From contig JAZRUV010000009.1 of NCBI GenBank assembly GCA_045652705.1, positions 1 to 59,070 of the forward strand: a stretch of 59,070 nucleotides of DNA. The letters run 5' to 3'. Position 1 is the stretch's first letter, and every line of letters starts with the position of its first letter. The stretch is from UMGS1649 sp045652705 (GTDB taxonomy: Bacteria > Bacillota > Clostridia > TANB77 > CAG-465). The translations under genes were made by a program, and so were the position numbers. The notes below the pieces were generated by a model. The model did not search any database, was not told the DNA's origin, and saw only the letters and a program-made list of their open reading frames with translations. Positions 7,450 through 14,734 of the stretch are shown here, one piece after another.

Positions 7450-7490
7450 TTAAAGAGGGATACAGCTTAAAATTGTATCCCTCTTTAAAA
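7450..7490 (+). terminator. Rho-independent terminator of the GntR-ABC operon
   Basis: TTAAAGAGGGATACA (7450-7464) pairs perfectly with TGTATCCCTCTTTAA (7474-7488) around a nine-base loop. Confidence 0.85.
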
Positions 7491-7502
7491 GCTTTTGTAA
7501 AT

Positions 7503-7553
7503 TGTTACCAGGTAACATTTATATTTGACAATAATGTCGAATTTTGTTATAAT
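7503..7553 (+). promoter_or_regulatory. Promoter with upstream palindrome for the GDPD gene
   Basis: TTGACA (7525-7530), 17 bases, TATAAT (7548-7553). A 15-bp perfect palindrome TGTTACCAGGTAACA (7503-7517) sits just upstream of the -35 box, where an activator would bind. Confidence 0.7.
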
Positions 7554-7603
7554 ACACACTGTTAAATATATAAACTCAAAAAATAATTTAAAGGAGGGAT
7601 AAT

Positions 7604-9160
7604 ATGCAAGCTTTGTTTGTGGTGCTTCTTGTATTGTTGGTATATAAACTGGTGTTTTGTTACAAACCTAAAAGAAGTGAGAAGATTTATTCTGAAGTCA
7701 TTGCTCATAGGGGCTTGCATTTGTTTGCTCCTGAAAACTCACTAGGTGCGTTTGCTGCTGCAAAAGGGGCAAATATGGGAATTGAATTAGATGTAAGACA
7801 AACTAGAGATAAAGAAATCGTGTGTTTTCACGATAGATACACAAAAAGACTTTTAAACATTCCTGGAAAGCTTTCTATGTTCGATTTGTCCACAATAAAG
7901 CGGTATCATTTGCTAGATAGTAGCGAGTCAGTTCCAACTCTTATTGAGGCAATGAGTGAAATAGGTAAAGATACGCTTGTTTTAGTTGAACCAAAAGGAA
8001 GAATGAATGACGATTTTCTTTATCGTATGCGGGAAATTGCAACAGAGTATAGGGAAAATTTATATTTTCATACAGAAAGTTTAGCAGCTTATTTTAAGCT
8101 AAAGAAACATATTGGACGGCTATTCCCTAATGAAAAAAGAGTGTTCTTTGTTCTCGATGTATTCAGAAAACGCTTTAATTTCGTTAAGGGCGGGGATTAC
8201 CATTCCCAGGTAGATAAGTATAATGAGCTGGCATCTAATGTGGATATACAAATTCCTAGTGTAGAAGATATTTCTTCTATTATAGTTAGGTCTATTGAAA
8301 CGTTAGAGGATAAGAAAGAAATTCTGGCTGCAATTGGTGAGGTTATAAACAAGTATGAGTCGAGAGTAAGTCTTGAGGATAAAACTCATTGGGTATTTAA
8401 TTCACTGTGGCTTCATAGAGGCATTATATCTAATAATTTCTTGGAACATTCTAAAGAAAGTATAGAAGAGTGTGTTAAATTTGCAAGGGATAATAATATA
8501 CAAATAACCATTGAGTTTGATGTAATGATGTATAATGGTGAAGTTAGATGTTATCACCAAGATAGAATTTCTACAGTTTTTGGCGAGGGAAAATCTTGTG
8601 CTGAAAAGAACAAGCTCGAAAATGCGATATCACTTATGGATGTTTTAAATATTGTAAAGGACAGTCCTAATATTAACCTTGCAATAGACATTAAAGATTA
8701 TCATATAAGAAATAGGGACTTAGAGTATCTCATTTTGAAAGATGTTCAAAAGTCTGGGTACAGTGGTAATTTTATTGTGATGTCGTATAATCCTATGGTG
8801 CTTACCTATTTTAAGACTGTTAGACCAGACTGGCTTAGAGCTCAAATTGGTCATAGCTTAAAAGGTTTAAGAAAGGTTCCTTTCTTCAGATTTCCGTGGA
8901 TTTTAAATGGAGTAATTGGACTTTTGTTTGACCTGTCTTGTGCAGACATAGTTGTTTTTGATAACAGCAAATGGATATATTACCACATTGCATATCACAA
9001 AAACATTCGTGGCAAGCCTGTTTTAATTTATGCACCTAAGACATATATTGAACAGGAAGCATTTATAGGAAGAGAGAGCATTGCTAATTTCATAGTTGAA
9101 AATGTAGCAGATGAAGCGTCTTGGCCTGAAGAGTATTTAGAAAAATTTAAGATTAAGTAA
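7604..9160 (+). CDS. Membrane-anchored protein with two GDPD domains
   Basis: A 518-residue protein: one N-terminal membrane segment (about 1-18), then two glycerophosphodiester phosphodiesterase modules. The first has AHRG (about 34-37), IELDV and CFHD with LVEPKG. The second has LHRG (about 271-274), IEFDV, CYHQD and AIDIKD. Each keeps the His, Glu/Asp, His and Lys residues expected of GDPD enzymes, which hydrolyse glycerophosphodiesters to glycerol-3-phosphate and an alcohol. Two catalytic modules in one chain is unusual; the usual length is about 240 residues. The C-terminal module carries an inserted hydrophobic stretch (about 420-440). It is transcribed alone, from its own promoter to its own terminator. 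GGAGGG precedes the ATG. Confidence 0.8.
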   Translation: MQALFVVLLVLLVYKLVFCYKPKRSEKIYSEVIAHRGLHLFAPENSLGAFAAAKGANMGIELDVRQTRDKEIVCFHDRYTKRLLNIPGKLSMFDLSTIKRYHLLDSSESVPTLIEAMSEIGKDTLVLVEPKGRMNDDFLYRMREIATEYRENLYFHTESLAAYFKLKKHIGRLFPNEKRVFFVLDVFRKRFNFVKGGDYHSQVDKYNELASNVDIQIPSVEDISSIIVRSIETLEDKKEILAAIGEVINKYESRVSLEDKTHWVFNSLWLHRGIISNNFLEHSKESIEECVKFARDNNIQITIEFDVMMYNGEVRCYHQDRISTVFGEGKSCAEKNKLENAISLMDVLNIVKDSPNINLAIDIKDYHIRNRDLEYLILKDVQKSGYSGNFIVMSYNPMVLTYFKTVRPDWLRAQIGHSLKGLRKVPFFRFPWILNGVIGLLFDLSCADIVVFDNSKWIYYHIAYHKNIRGKPVLIYAPKTYIEQEAFIGRESIANFIVENVADEASWPEEYLEKFKIK

Positions 9161-9190
9161 AGAGGAGGGATTAAAATCCTTCCTCTTTAA
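9158..9190 (+). terminator. Rho-independent terminator overlapping the GDPD stop codon
   Basis: TAAAGAGGAGGGATT pairs with AATCCTTCCTCTTTA (one G-U pair); the stop codon is the first arm's TAA. No long T-run follows. Confidence 0.65.
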
Positions 9191-9193
9191 CTA

Positions 9194-9222
9194 TTGCAGA
9201 AGATATAAAAATATGATATAAT
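9194..9222 (+). promoter_or_regulatory. Promoter of the LysR-radical SAM gene
   Basis: TTGCAG (9194-9199), 17 bases, TATAAT (9217-9222), 40 bases ahead of the GTG start. Confidence 0.6.
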
Positions 9223-9262
9223 ATGTTTTGTAAGTATAAATTAAATTTATGTGGAGGAAGTC

Positions 9263-11080
9263 GTGGAAGAAATAAATAACATTGATTTAAATTTATGTAA
9301 GTCATTTTTAGCCGTAGCTAAATCTGGAAGCATATCTAAAGCGGCAGATATGTTATATGTATCACAACCAGCCGTGAGTCATAATATTAAAATGCTAGAG
9401 GATAGATTAGAGTGTAAACTATTTAACCGTACAGCAAAAGGTGTTGAGCTTACTGCAGATGCTGAAAAGTTAATGTATTATATAGAAAATGCATATAACA
9501 CAATAAAAACAGGATTTAAAGTGCTAAATGATTCTAATGATTTATTAAAAGGTGAAGTGAGAATAGGAGTGCCTACGCATATTTGTGTTTTTTTGGTATC
9601 AGATATAATTGAAGCATTTAATAAAAACTATCCTGGAATAAAATTTTCTATAGTTAATAGATCTACTGCAGAAATGGTAGATATGTTAGAAAAAAGAGAG
9701 TTAGATGTAATTATAGATAGTTATCCTATAGATAGCGCAAGAGAAGATATAATAGTAGATGATTTACTAGAAGTAGATAACTGCTTTGTGGCTAGTAACA
9801 AATACACTAATTTAATAAGTAACAATAAGGTTATAAGTATAGACGAACTTGCTCAATATCCACTATTACTACAACAAGCTAAAACAAGTACAAGAAAAGC
9901 GTTAGATAGTATAAGACATAACTCTCAAGAAAGATTTGAGCCTAATATTGAAGTTGCAACGACAGAGGTAATGTTAGACTTGGTTAGAAAAGGTTTAGGT
10001 ATTGGGTACTTTGCTAGAATGTCTGTTATGGATAGAATACAATCTAAAGAGCTTATAGAAATACCAATAAAAGAGGAACTACCAAAAACAAAAATTGGAA
10101 TAGTATATATAAAGGAATTCTTAACAAATGCACCTAAAAAATTTGTAGAAATAATTAAGGAAAAATCTAATATGTTAAATGAACTTAAGAAAAAAACAAT
10201 TCGTTTAATATTATTGCAAGATTGTGTGTATAATTGTGCGTTTTGTCATAAAGAAGGCATAAAAACAAAAAGAGAAAGTCTTTTAACACCTGAAGATATA
10301 GGATATATGTTTAGTGTATTAAGTAACAGATATGGAATGAAGACAGTTCAATTAACAGGAGGAGAACCTCTTTTAAGGAACGATTTAAAAGATATAATTA
10401 TAAGTTTGAAAAAGCATGGAGCAAATGTAAAAGTAACTACTAACGGATATCTTTTAAAAGAAAATATGTGGATAGGTGAAATGGTAGATAAGCTAAATAT
10501 TTCCGTACATAGTTTAAATGAGAAAAAGTATGAGGGAATTTCTACAGTAGAAGGTTCATATGAAAAAGTTATATCTGCAATAAAACAAATAAGATTCAAA
10601 TATCCTACCTTGAAAATTAGTATAAATACAACATTGTTAAAAGGAATAAATGATAGTTTTGAATCTATACAAGAATTGATTAACTTTGCTTCTTCAATAA
10701 AAGCAGATTTAAAGATAGTAGAAGTTTATCCAATAACATCAAAATACTTTACAAGTATAGCTAATATGGAACTATTAATTAAACAGTTGGGTTACAAAAA
10801 AGTAAAAAATAGCTTTAGAAAGGCTATATATTTCAATGGAACACATAATATATTTTTACAAAGATGTACATGTAGTATAGTGTCTGAACAAATTGACAAG
10901 ACAGGACTTTGTAGAGAAAATAATGATATATATATTAGTCAAGATGGAAAAATAAATTTATGCAGGTCTACGAACGGAACAATAGATTTATATGATGATA
11001 TAAAATCTAGAGAGGACGATGAACTTGCAAGTAAGATTAAAAAAACATACGAGAAAATGGGTAGTGGATGTAGCTGTTAG
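9263..11080 (+). CDS. LysR-type regulator fused to a MoaA-like radical SAM enzyme
   Basis: A 605-residue fusion. Residues about 1-85 are a LysR winged helix (LAVAKSGSISKAADML, SQPAVSHNIKMLE). Residues about 88-300 are a complete LysR effector-binding domain. Residues about 310-605 are a radical SAM enzyme: CVYNCAFC gives C321, C325 and C328 (CxxxCxxC) followed by HKEG, then TGGEPLL (SAM-binding GGE motif). The C-terminal region ENNDIYISQDGKINLC resembles the MoaA auxiliary-cluster segment (NRxRxTxDGKxxxC), with Cys at about 535, 537, 550 and 567 and a terminal GCSC; the MoaA C-terminal GG is absent. Start: GTG 9263 is five bases after GGAGG. A CYTH gene follows eight bases after the stop. I infer a self-sensing enzyme-regulator; no known function is assigned. 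Confidence 0.88.
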   Translation: MEEINNIDLNLCKSFLAVAKSGSISKAADMLYVSQPAVSHNIKMLEDRLECKLFNRTAKGVELTADAEKLMYYIENAYNTIKTGFKVLNDSNDLLKGEVRIGVPTHICVFLVSDIIEAFNKNYPGIKFSIVNRSTAEMVDMLEKRELDVIIDSYPIDSAREDIIVDDLLEVDNCFVASNKYTNLISNNKVISIDELAQYPLLLQQAKTSTRKALDSIRHNSQERFEPNIEVATTEVMLDLVRKGLGIGYFARMSVMDRIQSKELIEIPIKEELPKTKIGIVYIKEFLTNAPKKFVEIIKEKSNMLNELKKKTIRLILLQDCVYNCAFCHKEGIKTKRESLLTPEDIGYMFSVLSNRYGMKTVQLTGGEPLLRNDLKDIIISLKKHGANVKVTTNGYLLKENMWIGEMVDKLNISVHSLNEKKYEGISTVEGSYEKVISAIKQIRFKYPTLKISINTTLLKGINDSFESIQELINFASSIKADLKIVEVYPITSKYFTSIANMELLIKQLGYKKVKNSFRKAIYFNGTHNIFLQRCTCSIVSEQIDKTGLCRENNDIYISQDGKINLCRSTNGTIDLYDDIKSREDDELASKIKKTYEKMGSGCSC

Positions 11081-11088
11081 GAGGATTT

Positions 11089-11646
11089 ATGATAGAAAGA
11101 GAAGTTAGATATAAAATAGACGAAAGAATAAAAGATAAAGTTATAAATTCAACATATCCTTTAGAAGATAAAACAAAGTGTGTAGATTTGTGTATGGGTA
11201 AATACGGTTTTGATTCTTTAGATAAATTAGGATATATTATACGTTTAAGAGAAAAAAATGGAAAAGTAGTAATGGAGTCTAAGAAAAGATTAGAGAATAA
11301 TAGTTGGTGTGAGGCTAAAATATCTCTTGAGTCAATGAAACAGGGCTATGATTTTTTATTAAATATAGGCCTAAAACCATATTTATATATAAATAGAACA
11401 AGAGAAGTTAGAGAAATAGATATAGCAAAAGTATTTATAGATGATTTAGAACTACTTGGTAGTTTTGTTGAGTTTGAAATGAAAGAAGGATATACATTTG
11501 ATGACTTAGAAAATTATTTAAATTATGTAGGAATAGAAAATATACCTGAGAAGCTTTATGGTGACATATTTAAAGATAAAATAAAAGAGAATGAATTTAA
11601 TGATAAATTAAAAAAAGCAATTAATAATATTTTAAATGAAAAATAG
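11089..11646 (+). CDS. CYTH-domain protein (triphosphate tunnel family, CyaB-like)
   Basis: A 185-residue CYTH-family protein. The N-terminus IEREVRYKI corresponds to the ExExK-type motif, followed by IRLREKNGK, VVMESKKR and the acidic strands VFIDDLELLGSFVEFEM that line the triphosphate tunnel. Family members include class IV adenylate cyclases, thiamine triphosphatases and inorganic triphosphatases, all metal-dependent enzymes acting on triphosphate groups. The gene begins eight bases after the LysR-radical SAM fusion, with GGAGG in between, and both end at one terminator, so they are one operon. Because MoaA-type enzymes act on GTP, a link through a nucleotide triphosphate is an attractive but unproven idea. 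Confidence 0.8.
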   Translation: MIEREVRYKIDERIKDKVINSTYPLEDKTKCVDLCMGKYGFDSLDKLGYIIRLREKNGKVVMESKKRLENNSWCEAKISLESMKQGYDFLLNIGLKPYLYINRTREVREIDIAKVFIDDLELLGSFVEFEMKEGYTFDDLENYLNYVGIENIPEKLYGDIFKDKIKENEFNDKLKKAINNILNEK

Positions 11647-11650
11647 ATAT

Positions 11651-11681
11651 AAAGAGGATGTAAAGACATCTTCTTTTTTAC
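11651..11681 (+). terminator. Rho-independent terminator of the LysR-radical SAM/CYTH operon
   Basis: AGAGGATGT (11653-11661) pairs with ACATCTTCT (11666-11674), followed by T6. Confidence 0.8.
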
Positions 11682-11732
11682 GTATAAATTTACATATAAA
11701 TTTTGTTTATATAACACATAAAATATTTGTAT

Positions 11733-11761
11733 TTGCATTTATACCTTAACCTAAATATAAT
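11733..11761 (+). promoter_or_regulatory. Promoter of the oxidoreductase-Nudix operon
   Basis: TTGCAT (11733-11738), 17 bases, TATAAT (11756-11761). With the terminator upstream it separates this operon from the LysR-radical SAM operon. Confidence 0.65.
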
Positions 11762-11796
11762 GGAACTATAAAATTGTATTAGGGGGGGATGAAAAT

Positions 11797-13212
11797 ATGA
11801 ATGAATTTAATGATTATAGCATTATACTTGTAGGACTTGGTCCTCATGCTAAAAGAATCTATATGAATCTTTTTAAGAAGTATAGAATGAGTCCAAAAAT
11901 AATCGTAGATTTAAAAAGCAAAAGAAAAGAGATAGAAACTTATCTTGAAGAAAATGATTTTCGTTCAGTAGAATTGTATTTACTTGACGACTATAAAAGA
12001 GATAATCTAGAATTAACAAATGAAGATAAAAAAGAAATACAAGACTTAATGATAAGTAAAAATGTCAAATATGCTATAATATCTACAGAGCCTAAATCAC
12101 ATTTTGCTTATGCTAAATTTTTCTTGGAAAATGATATAAACATACTTATGGACAAACCAATTACCGCTCCAATAAATGTAAATTGTGACACAAAACAAGC
12201 TTTAAAGATTAAAGAGGAATATGACATACTATGTCAAATGTATAAAAAGAAAAAAGATAAAATAAGTTTTAAAATACAATGCCAAAGAAGATTCCATGAA
12301 GGATATATTTACGTTAAAAAATTATTAGAGCAGGTTGTAAGAGAATACAACATACCAATTACATATATAGACATATATCATAATGATGGAATGTGGAATA
12401 TGCCATCTGAATTTTTAGATAGAGAAAATCATCCGTATAAATATGGTTATGGAAAGTTGTTCCATAGTGGATATCATTTTATAGATTTACTTGCTTGGCT
12501 TATGGAAGTAAACAGAGAAACAAAAGGAAAACAAATAAATAATGCAGAAATGTTTGTTTCAACATATAATCCAGTAGACTTCTTTAATACATTTAACAAT
12601 TATGATTATAAAAAGATACTTAAAACAAATAGATTTGAAAAATGTATGGAAGCAAAAGAAAAATTTGTAGACTTTGGTGAAATAGATTTCCACTCTGTTA
12701 TTAATTTTAAACAAGAAGACAAACTAATAACTAACTGCTCTATAAACCTAATGCAATCTGGTTTTAGTAGAAGGGCATGGTGCGAACTACCTAAAGATAC
12801 ATATAAAGGAAATGGTAGAGTAAGACATGAAAGATTAAATGTACAAGTAGGTCCGCTTATGAATATACAGGTACACAGTTACCAAGCATATGAAGTTAAA
12901 GATAGAGACCAAATGCAAAATAATGGCGTAGGAAGTGTTGAACATTTTGATATATATGTATTTAGAAACAGTCAGCTTATTGGCGGAAAAACTTTTGAAA
13001 CACTAGATATAGCAACATTATCTGAAAAAGATAAAAAATATTTTAATGGATATAACGAAAAAGCTAGAGAGAATTGTTTTGTAAACTTTTTACTTAACAT
13101 AGATGATAGCTCAGATTTACTAGAACATAAAACAAGTATTGAAATAACTGAAAAAGCATATGAAGTAATGAGCAAAAAAGAAAGTATGATTAATTTTAAT
13201 ATTAAAGTTTAG
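11797..13212 (+). CDS. Gfo/Idh/MocA-like oxidoreductase
   Basis: A 471-residue protein with an N-terminal Rossmann-type fold: IILVGLGPHAKRIY (glycine-rich loop, about 9-22), a segment YAIISTEPKSHFAYAKFFLE and the family hallmark MDKPITAP (about 121-128), corresponding to the EKPxA motif of Gfo/Idh/MocA oxidoreductases (Asp in place of Glu). The C-terminal part contains GKLFHSGYHFIDLLAWLM, like the substrate-binding HxxxD helix. It is about 100 residues longer than typical members. These enzymes oxidise or reduce sugars and related substrates with NAD(P). GGGGGG precedes the ATG. A Nudix gene follows after 14 bases; the substrate is unknown. Confidence 0.75.
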   Translation: MNEFNDYSIILVGLGPHAKRIYMNLFKKYRMSPKIIVDLKSKRKEIETYLEENDFRSVELYLLDDYKRDNLELTNEDKKEIQDLMISKNVKYAIISTEPKSHFAYAKFFLENDINILMDKPITAPINVNCDTKQALKIKEEYDILCQMYKKKKDKISFKIQCQRRFHEGYIYVKKLLEQVVREYNIPITYIDIYHNDGMWNMPSEFLDRENHPYKYGYGKLFHSGYHFIDLLAWLMEVNRETKGKQINNAEMFVSTYNPVDFFNTFNNYDYKKILKTNRFEKCMEAKEKFVDFGEIDFHSVINFKQEDKLITNCSINLMQSGFSRRAWCELPKDTYKGNGRVRHERLNVQVGPLMNIQVHSYQAYEVKDRDQMQNNGVGSVEHFDIYVFRNSQLIGGKTFETLDIATLSEKDKKYFNGYNEKARENCFVNFLLNIDDSSDLLEHKTSIEITEKAYEVMSKKESMINFNIKV

Positions 13213-13226
13213 AGGGGGATAAATTT

Positions 13227-13757
13227 ATGAATATTATAGCTGAAATAACAGATGAAATGTTTGGATTAGAACAAGTGCCATTTAATAATCCAAAAGTAAG
13301 ATATGGAGCAAGGGGTATAGTAAAAAAAGAAAATGGACTTATAGCCGTATTTTATAAAAGATCAAAAAACGAATACAAATTACCAGGTGGTGGAATAGAT
13401 GAAGGCGAAACTCCAGAAGAGGCTTTTGAAAGGGAAGTATTAGAAGAAGCTGGTTGCGAAGTTAAAAATATAACATTACTTGGAATAACTAAAGAATTAA
13501 AATCTAAAGAAAACTTCCAACAAGTATCTTATGTATTTACTAGTATAGTAACAAAAGATACTGGTAATGTCCAAATGACTCAAAAAGAAATAGATGAAGG
13601 TGGCTCGCTACTTTGGCTTACACCTGAAGATGCATTAGAAAAAATTACAAACTGTGCAAATGAACTTAAAGCGTCAGACTATGACAGTGTATATAGAACT
13701 AAATTTATGAATTACAGAGATAGAGAAATTTTAAGATATTATATTGAGAATTATTAA
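13227..13757 (+). CDS. Nudix hydrolase
   Basis: A 176-residue Nudix enzyme. The Nudix box is clear: GGGIDEGETPEEAFEREVLE followed by EAG (about residues 51-73), containing the REVxEEAG metal-binding helix. Nudix enzymes hydrolyse nucleoside diphosphates linked to another group, often in house-cleaning or signal removal. It follows the oxidoreductase gene by 14 bases with GAGGGGG between, so they are co-expressed, and the operon ends with a perfect hairpin at 13760-13800. The residues outside the box do not identify the substrate. Confidence 0.88.
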   Translation: MNIIAEITDEMFGLEQVPFNNPKVRYGARGIVKKENGLIAVFYKRSKNEYKLPGGGIDEGETPEEAFEREVLEEAGCEVKNITLLGITKELKSKENFQQVSYVFTSIVTKDTGNVQMTQKEIDEGGSLLWLTPEDALEKITNCANELKASDYDSVYRTKFMNYRDREILRYYIENY

Positions 13758-13759
13758 TA

Positions 13760-13802
13760 TATTATAAGTAGTCGGTTATATATACCGACTACTTATAATA
13801 TA
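13760..13802 (+). terminator. Hairpin terminator after the Nudix gene
   Basis: TATTATAAGTAGTCGGT (13760-13776) pairs perfectly with ACCGACTACTTATAATA (13784-13800). The flanks are AT-rich but there is no clean T-run. Confidence 0.65.
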
Positions 13803-13849
13803 ACACCACCACAAAATTGAAATGTGTAGAATTGTGTAGTATAATAAAG

Positions 13850-13878
13850 ATGAGAAGGAAACATTATTTCTTTCTCAT
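13850..13878 (-). terminator. Hairpin terminator of the metallopeptidase gene
   Basis: On the minus strand ATGAGAAAGAAA pairs with TTTCCTTCTCAT right after the stop codon at 13878. Confidence 0.55.
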
Positions 13879-14576
13879 TAATTATTTTTATTAATTCTAT
13901 CTATTAAATATTTTCTAAAATCTGTTTCTAGTGTAGGAACAATTTTTAAAAAATCTTCAGGATATTTTAACCAATATATAATTTTTTCTTTTCCAAATCG
14001 CATGTTCAAAAATTCCATTATCATGTAAGAGTAAGCATATCCATTAATTTTTCCAAATTCGTTTCCATTGTATATACAAAAATCTTCTATTTTACGAAGA
14101 GAATTTTGTTTATAGTCATCCACAATAGTTAGAAATCTTTTTTCTGACATTTGATTGCTTAAGAAACAAGCAATTCCTTCGTCAAGTAATTTGACCCTTT
14201 TTTCTTTATGTTGTATCTTGTATGATAAAAGATGCACAAGCTCATGAATAGCAACTTTAGCCATATATTCTAGTTTTTCAATACAAGGAATTATTATGCT
14301 GACACTTTCATTTACTGAAAAACCAACAAGCCATTCAGGAACATTGTTTTTGTCGCCATATTGAGTAGTTGTCTGTGCTACAAATTTATTAAAGTTGGTT
14401 TTGCTATATAGATTTAAATTTAGGTAGTCATATTCAACATCAAAATAATTTTGGATATTACCAAACATAGAAATAATTTTATCAATAAACATATTTATTA
14501 ATGACGTATCTTCGCTTGCTGGATAAGTAACCGACAATTTGTTTTTTACTACAGTTATTGTTTGATTAACGTTCAT
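13878..14576 (-). CDS. Putative zinc metallopeptidase (gluzincin type)
   Basis: A 232-residue protein with HELVH at 111-115 and a downstream Glu (LLDEGIA, about E133). HExxH plus a Glu about 17 residues later is the gluzincin zinc site (peptidase MA-like). It has no signal peptide or membrane segment, so it is predicted cytosolic unless exported by another route. The longest frame starts at a TTG at 14621, but that TTG is the -35 box of a promoter TTGACA-N17-TAATAT; the first good start is ATG 14576 with GGTGA upstream. The gene is divergent from the NRPS gene, and the 160-bp gap holds a large dyad. A role in processing or resistance to the NRPS product is possible but unproven. Confidence 0.7.
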   Translation of the reverse strand: MNVNQTITVVKNKLSVTYPASEDTSLINMFIDKIISMFGNIQNYFDVEYDYLNLNLYSKTNFNKFVAQTTTQYGDKNNVPEWLVGFSVNESVSIIIPCIEKLEYMAKVAIHELVHLLSYKIQHKEKRVKLLDEGIACFLSNQMSEKRFLTIVDDYKQNSLRKIEDFCIYNGNEFGKINGYAYSYMIMEFLNMRFGKEKIIYWLKYPEDFLKIVPTLETDFRKYLIDRINKNN

Positions 14577-14592
14577 TATAATCACCATTGGT

Positions 14593-14621
14593 ATATTAAC
14601 ATATTTTGTGGTAATTGTCAA
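14593..14621 (-). promoter_or_regulatory. Promoter of the metallopeptidase gene
   Basis: On the minus strand: TTGACA (14621-14616), 17 bases, TAATAT (14598-14593). It excludes the longer reading frame's TTG as a start codon. Confidence 0.7.
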
Positions 14622-14638
14622 AGAAAATAATTAGTACA

Positions 14639-14695
14639 AAATACAGACAAAATGAGTGACATATTGTTGCACATTTTGTCTGTATTTGTTATACT
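14639..14695 (+). promoter_or_regulatory. NRPS promoter overlapped by a 16-bp-arm dyad
   Basis: TTGCAC (14667-14672), 17 bases, TATACT (14690-14695) forms the NRPS promoter. An inverted repeat AAATACAGACAAAATG (14639-14654) and its exact complement (14672-14687) brackets the -35 box and fills the spacer. The 17-base centre and position fit an operator (or two half-sites) for a repressor; it could also form an RNA hairpin only in transcripts entering from upstream, which is unlikely between divergent genes. Confidence 0.65.
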
Positions 14696-14734
14696 TATAT
14701 TGCGTGGAAATAGATTGAGTTAGGAGTAATAAAT

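Noticed and set aside
9263..11080. True MoaA (molybdenum cofactor) enzyme
   Set aside because: Lacks the terminal GG, has altered cluster spacing and no moa genes nearby; only MoaA-like.
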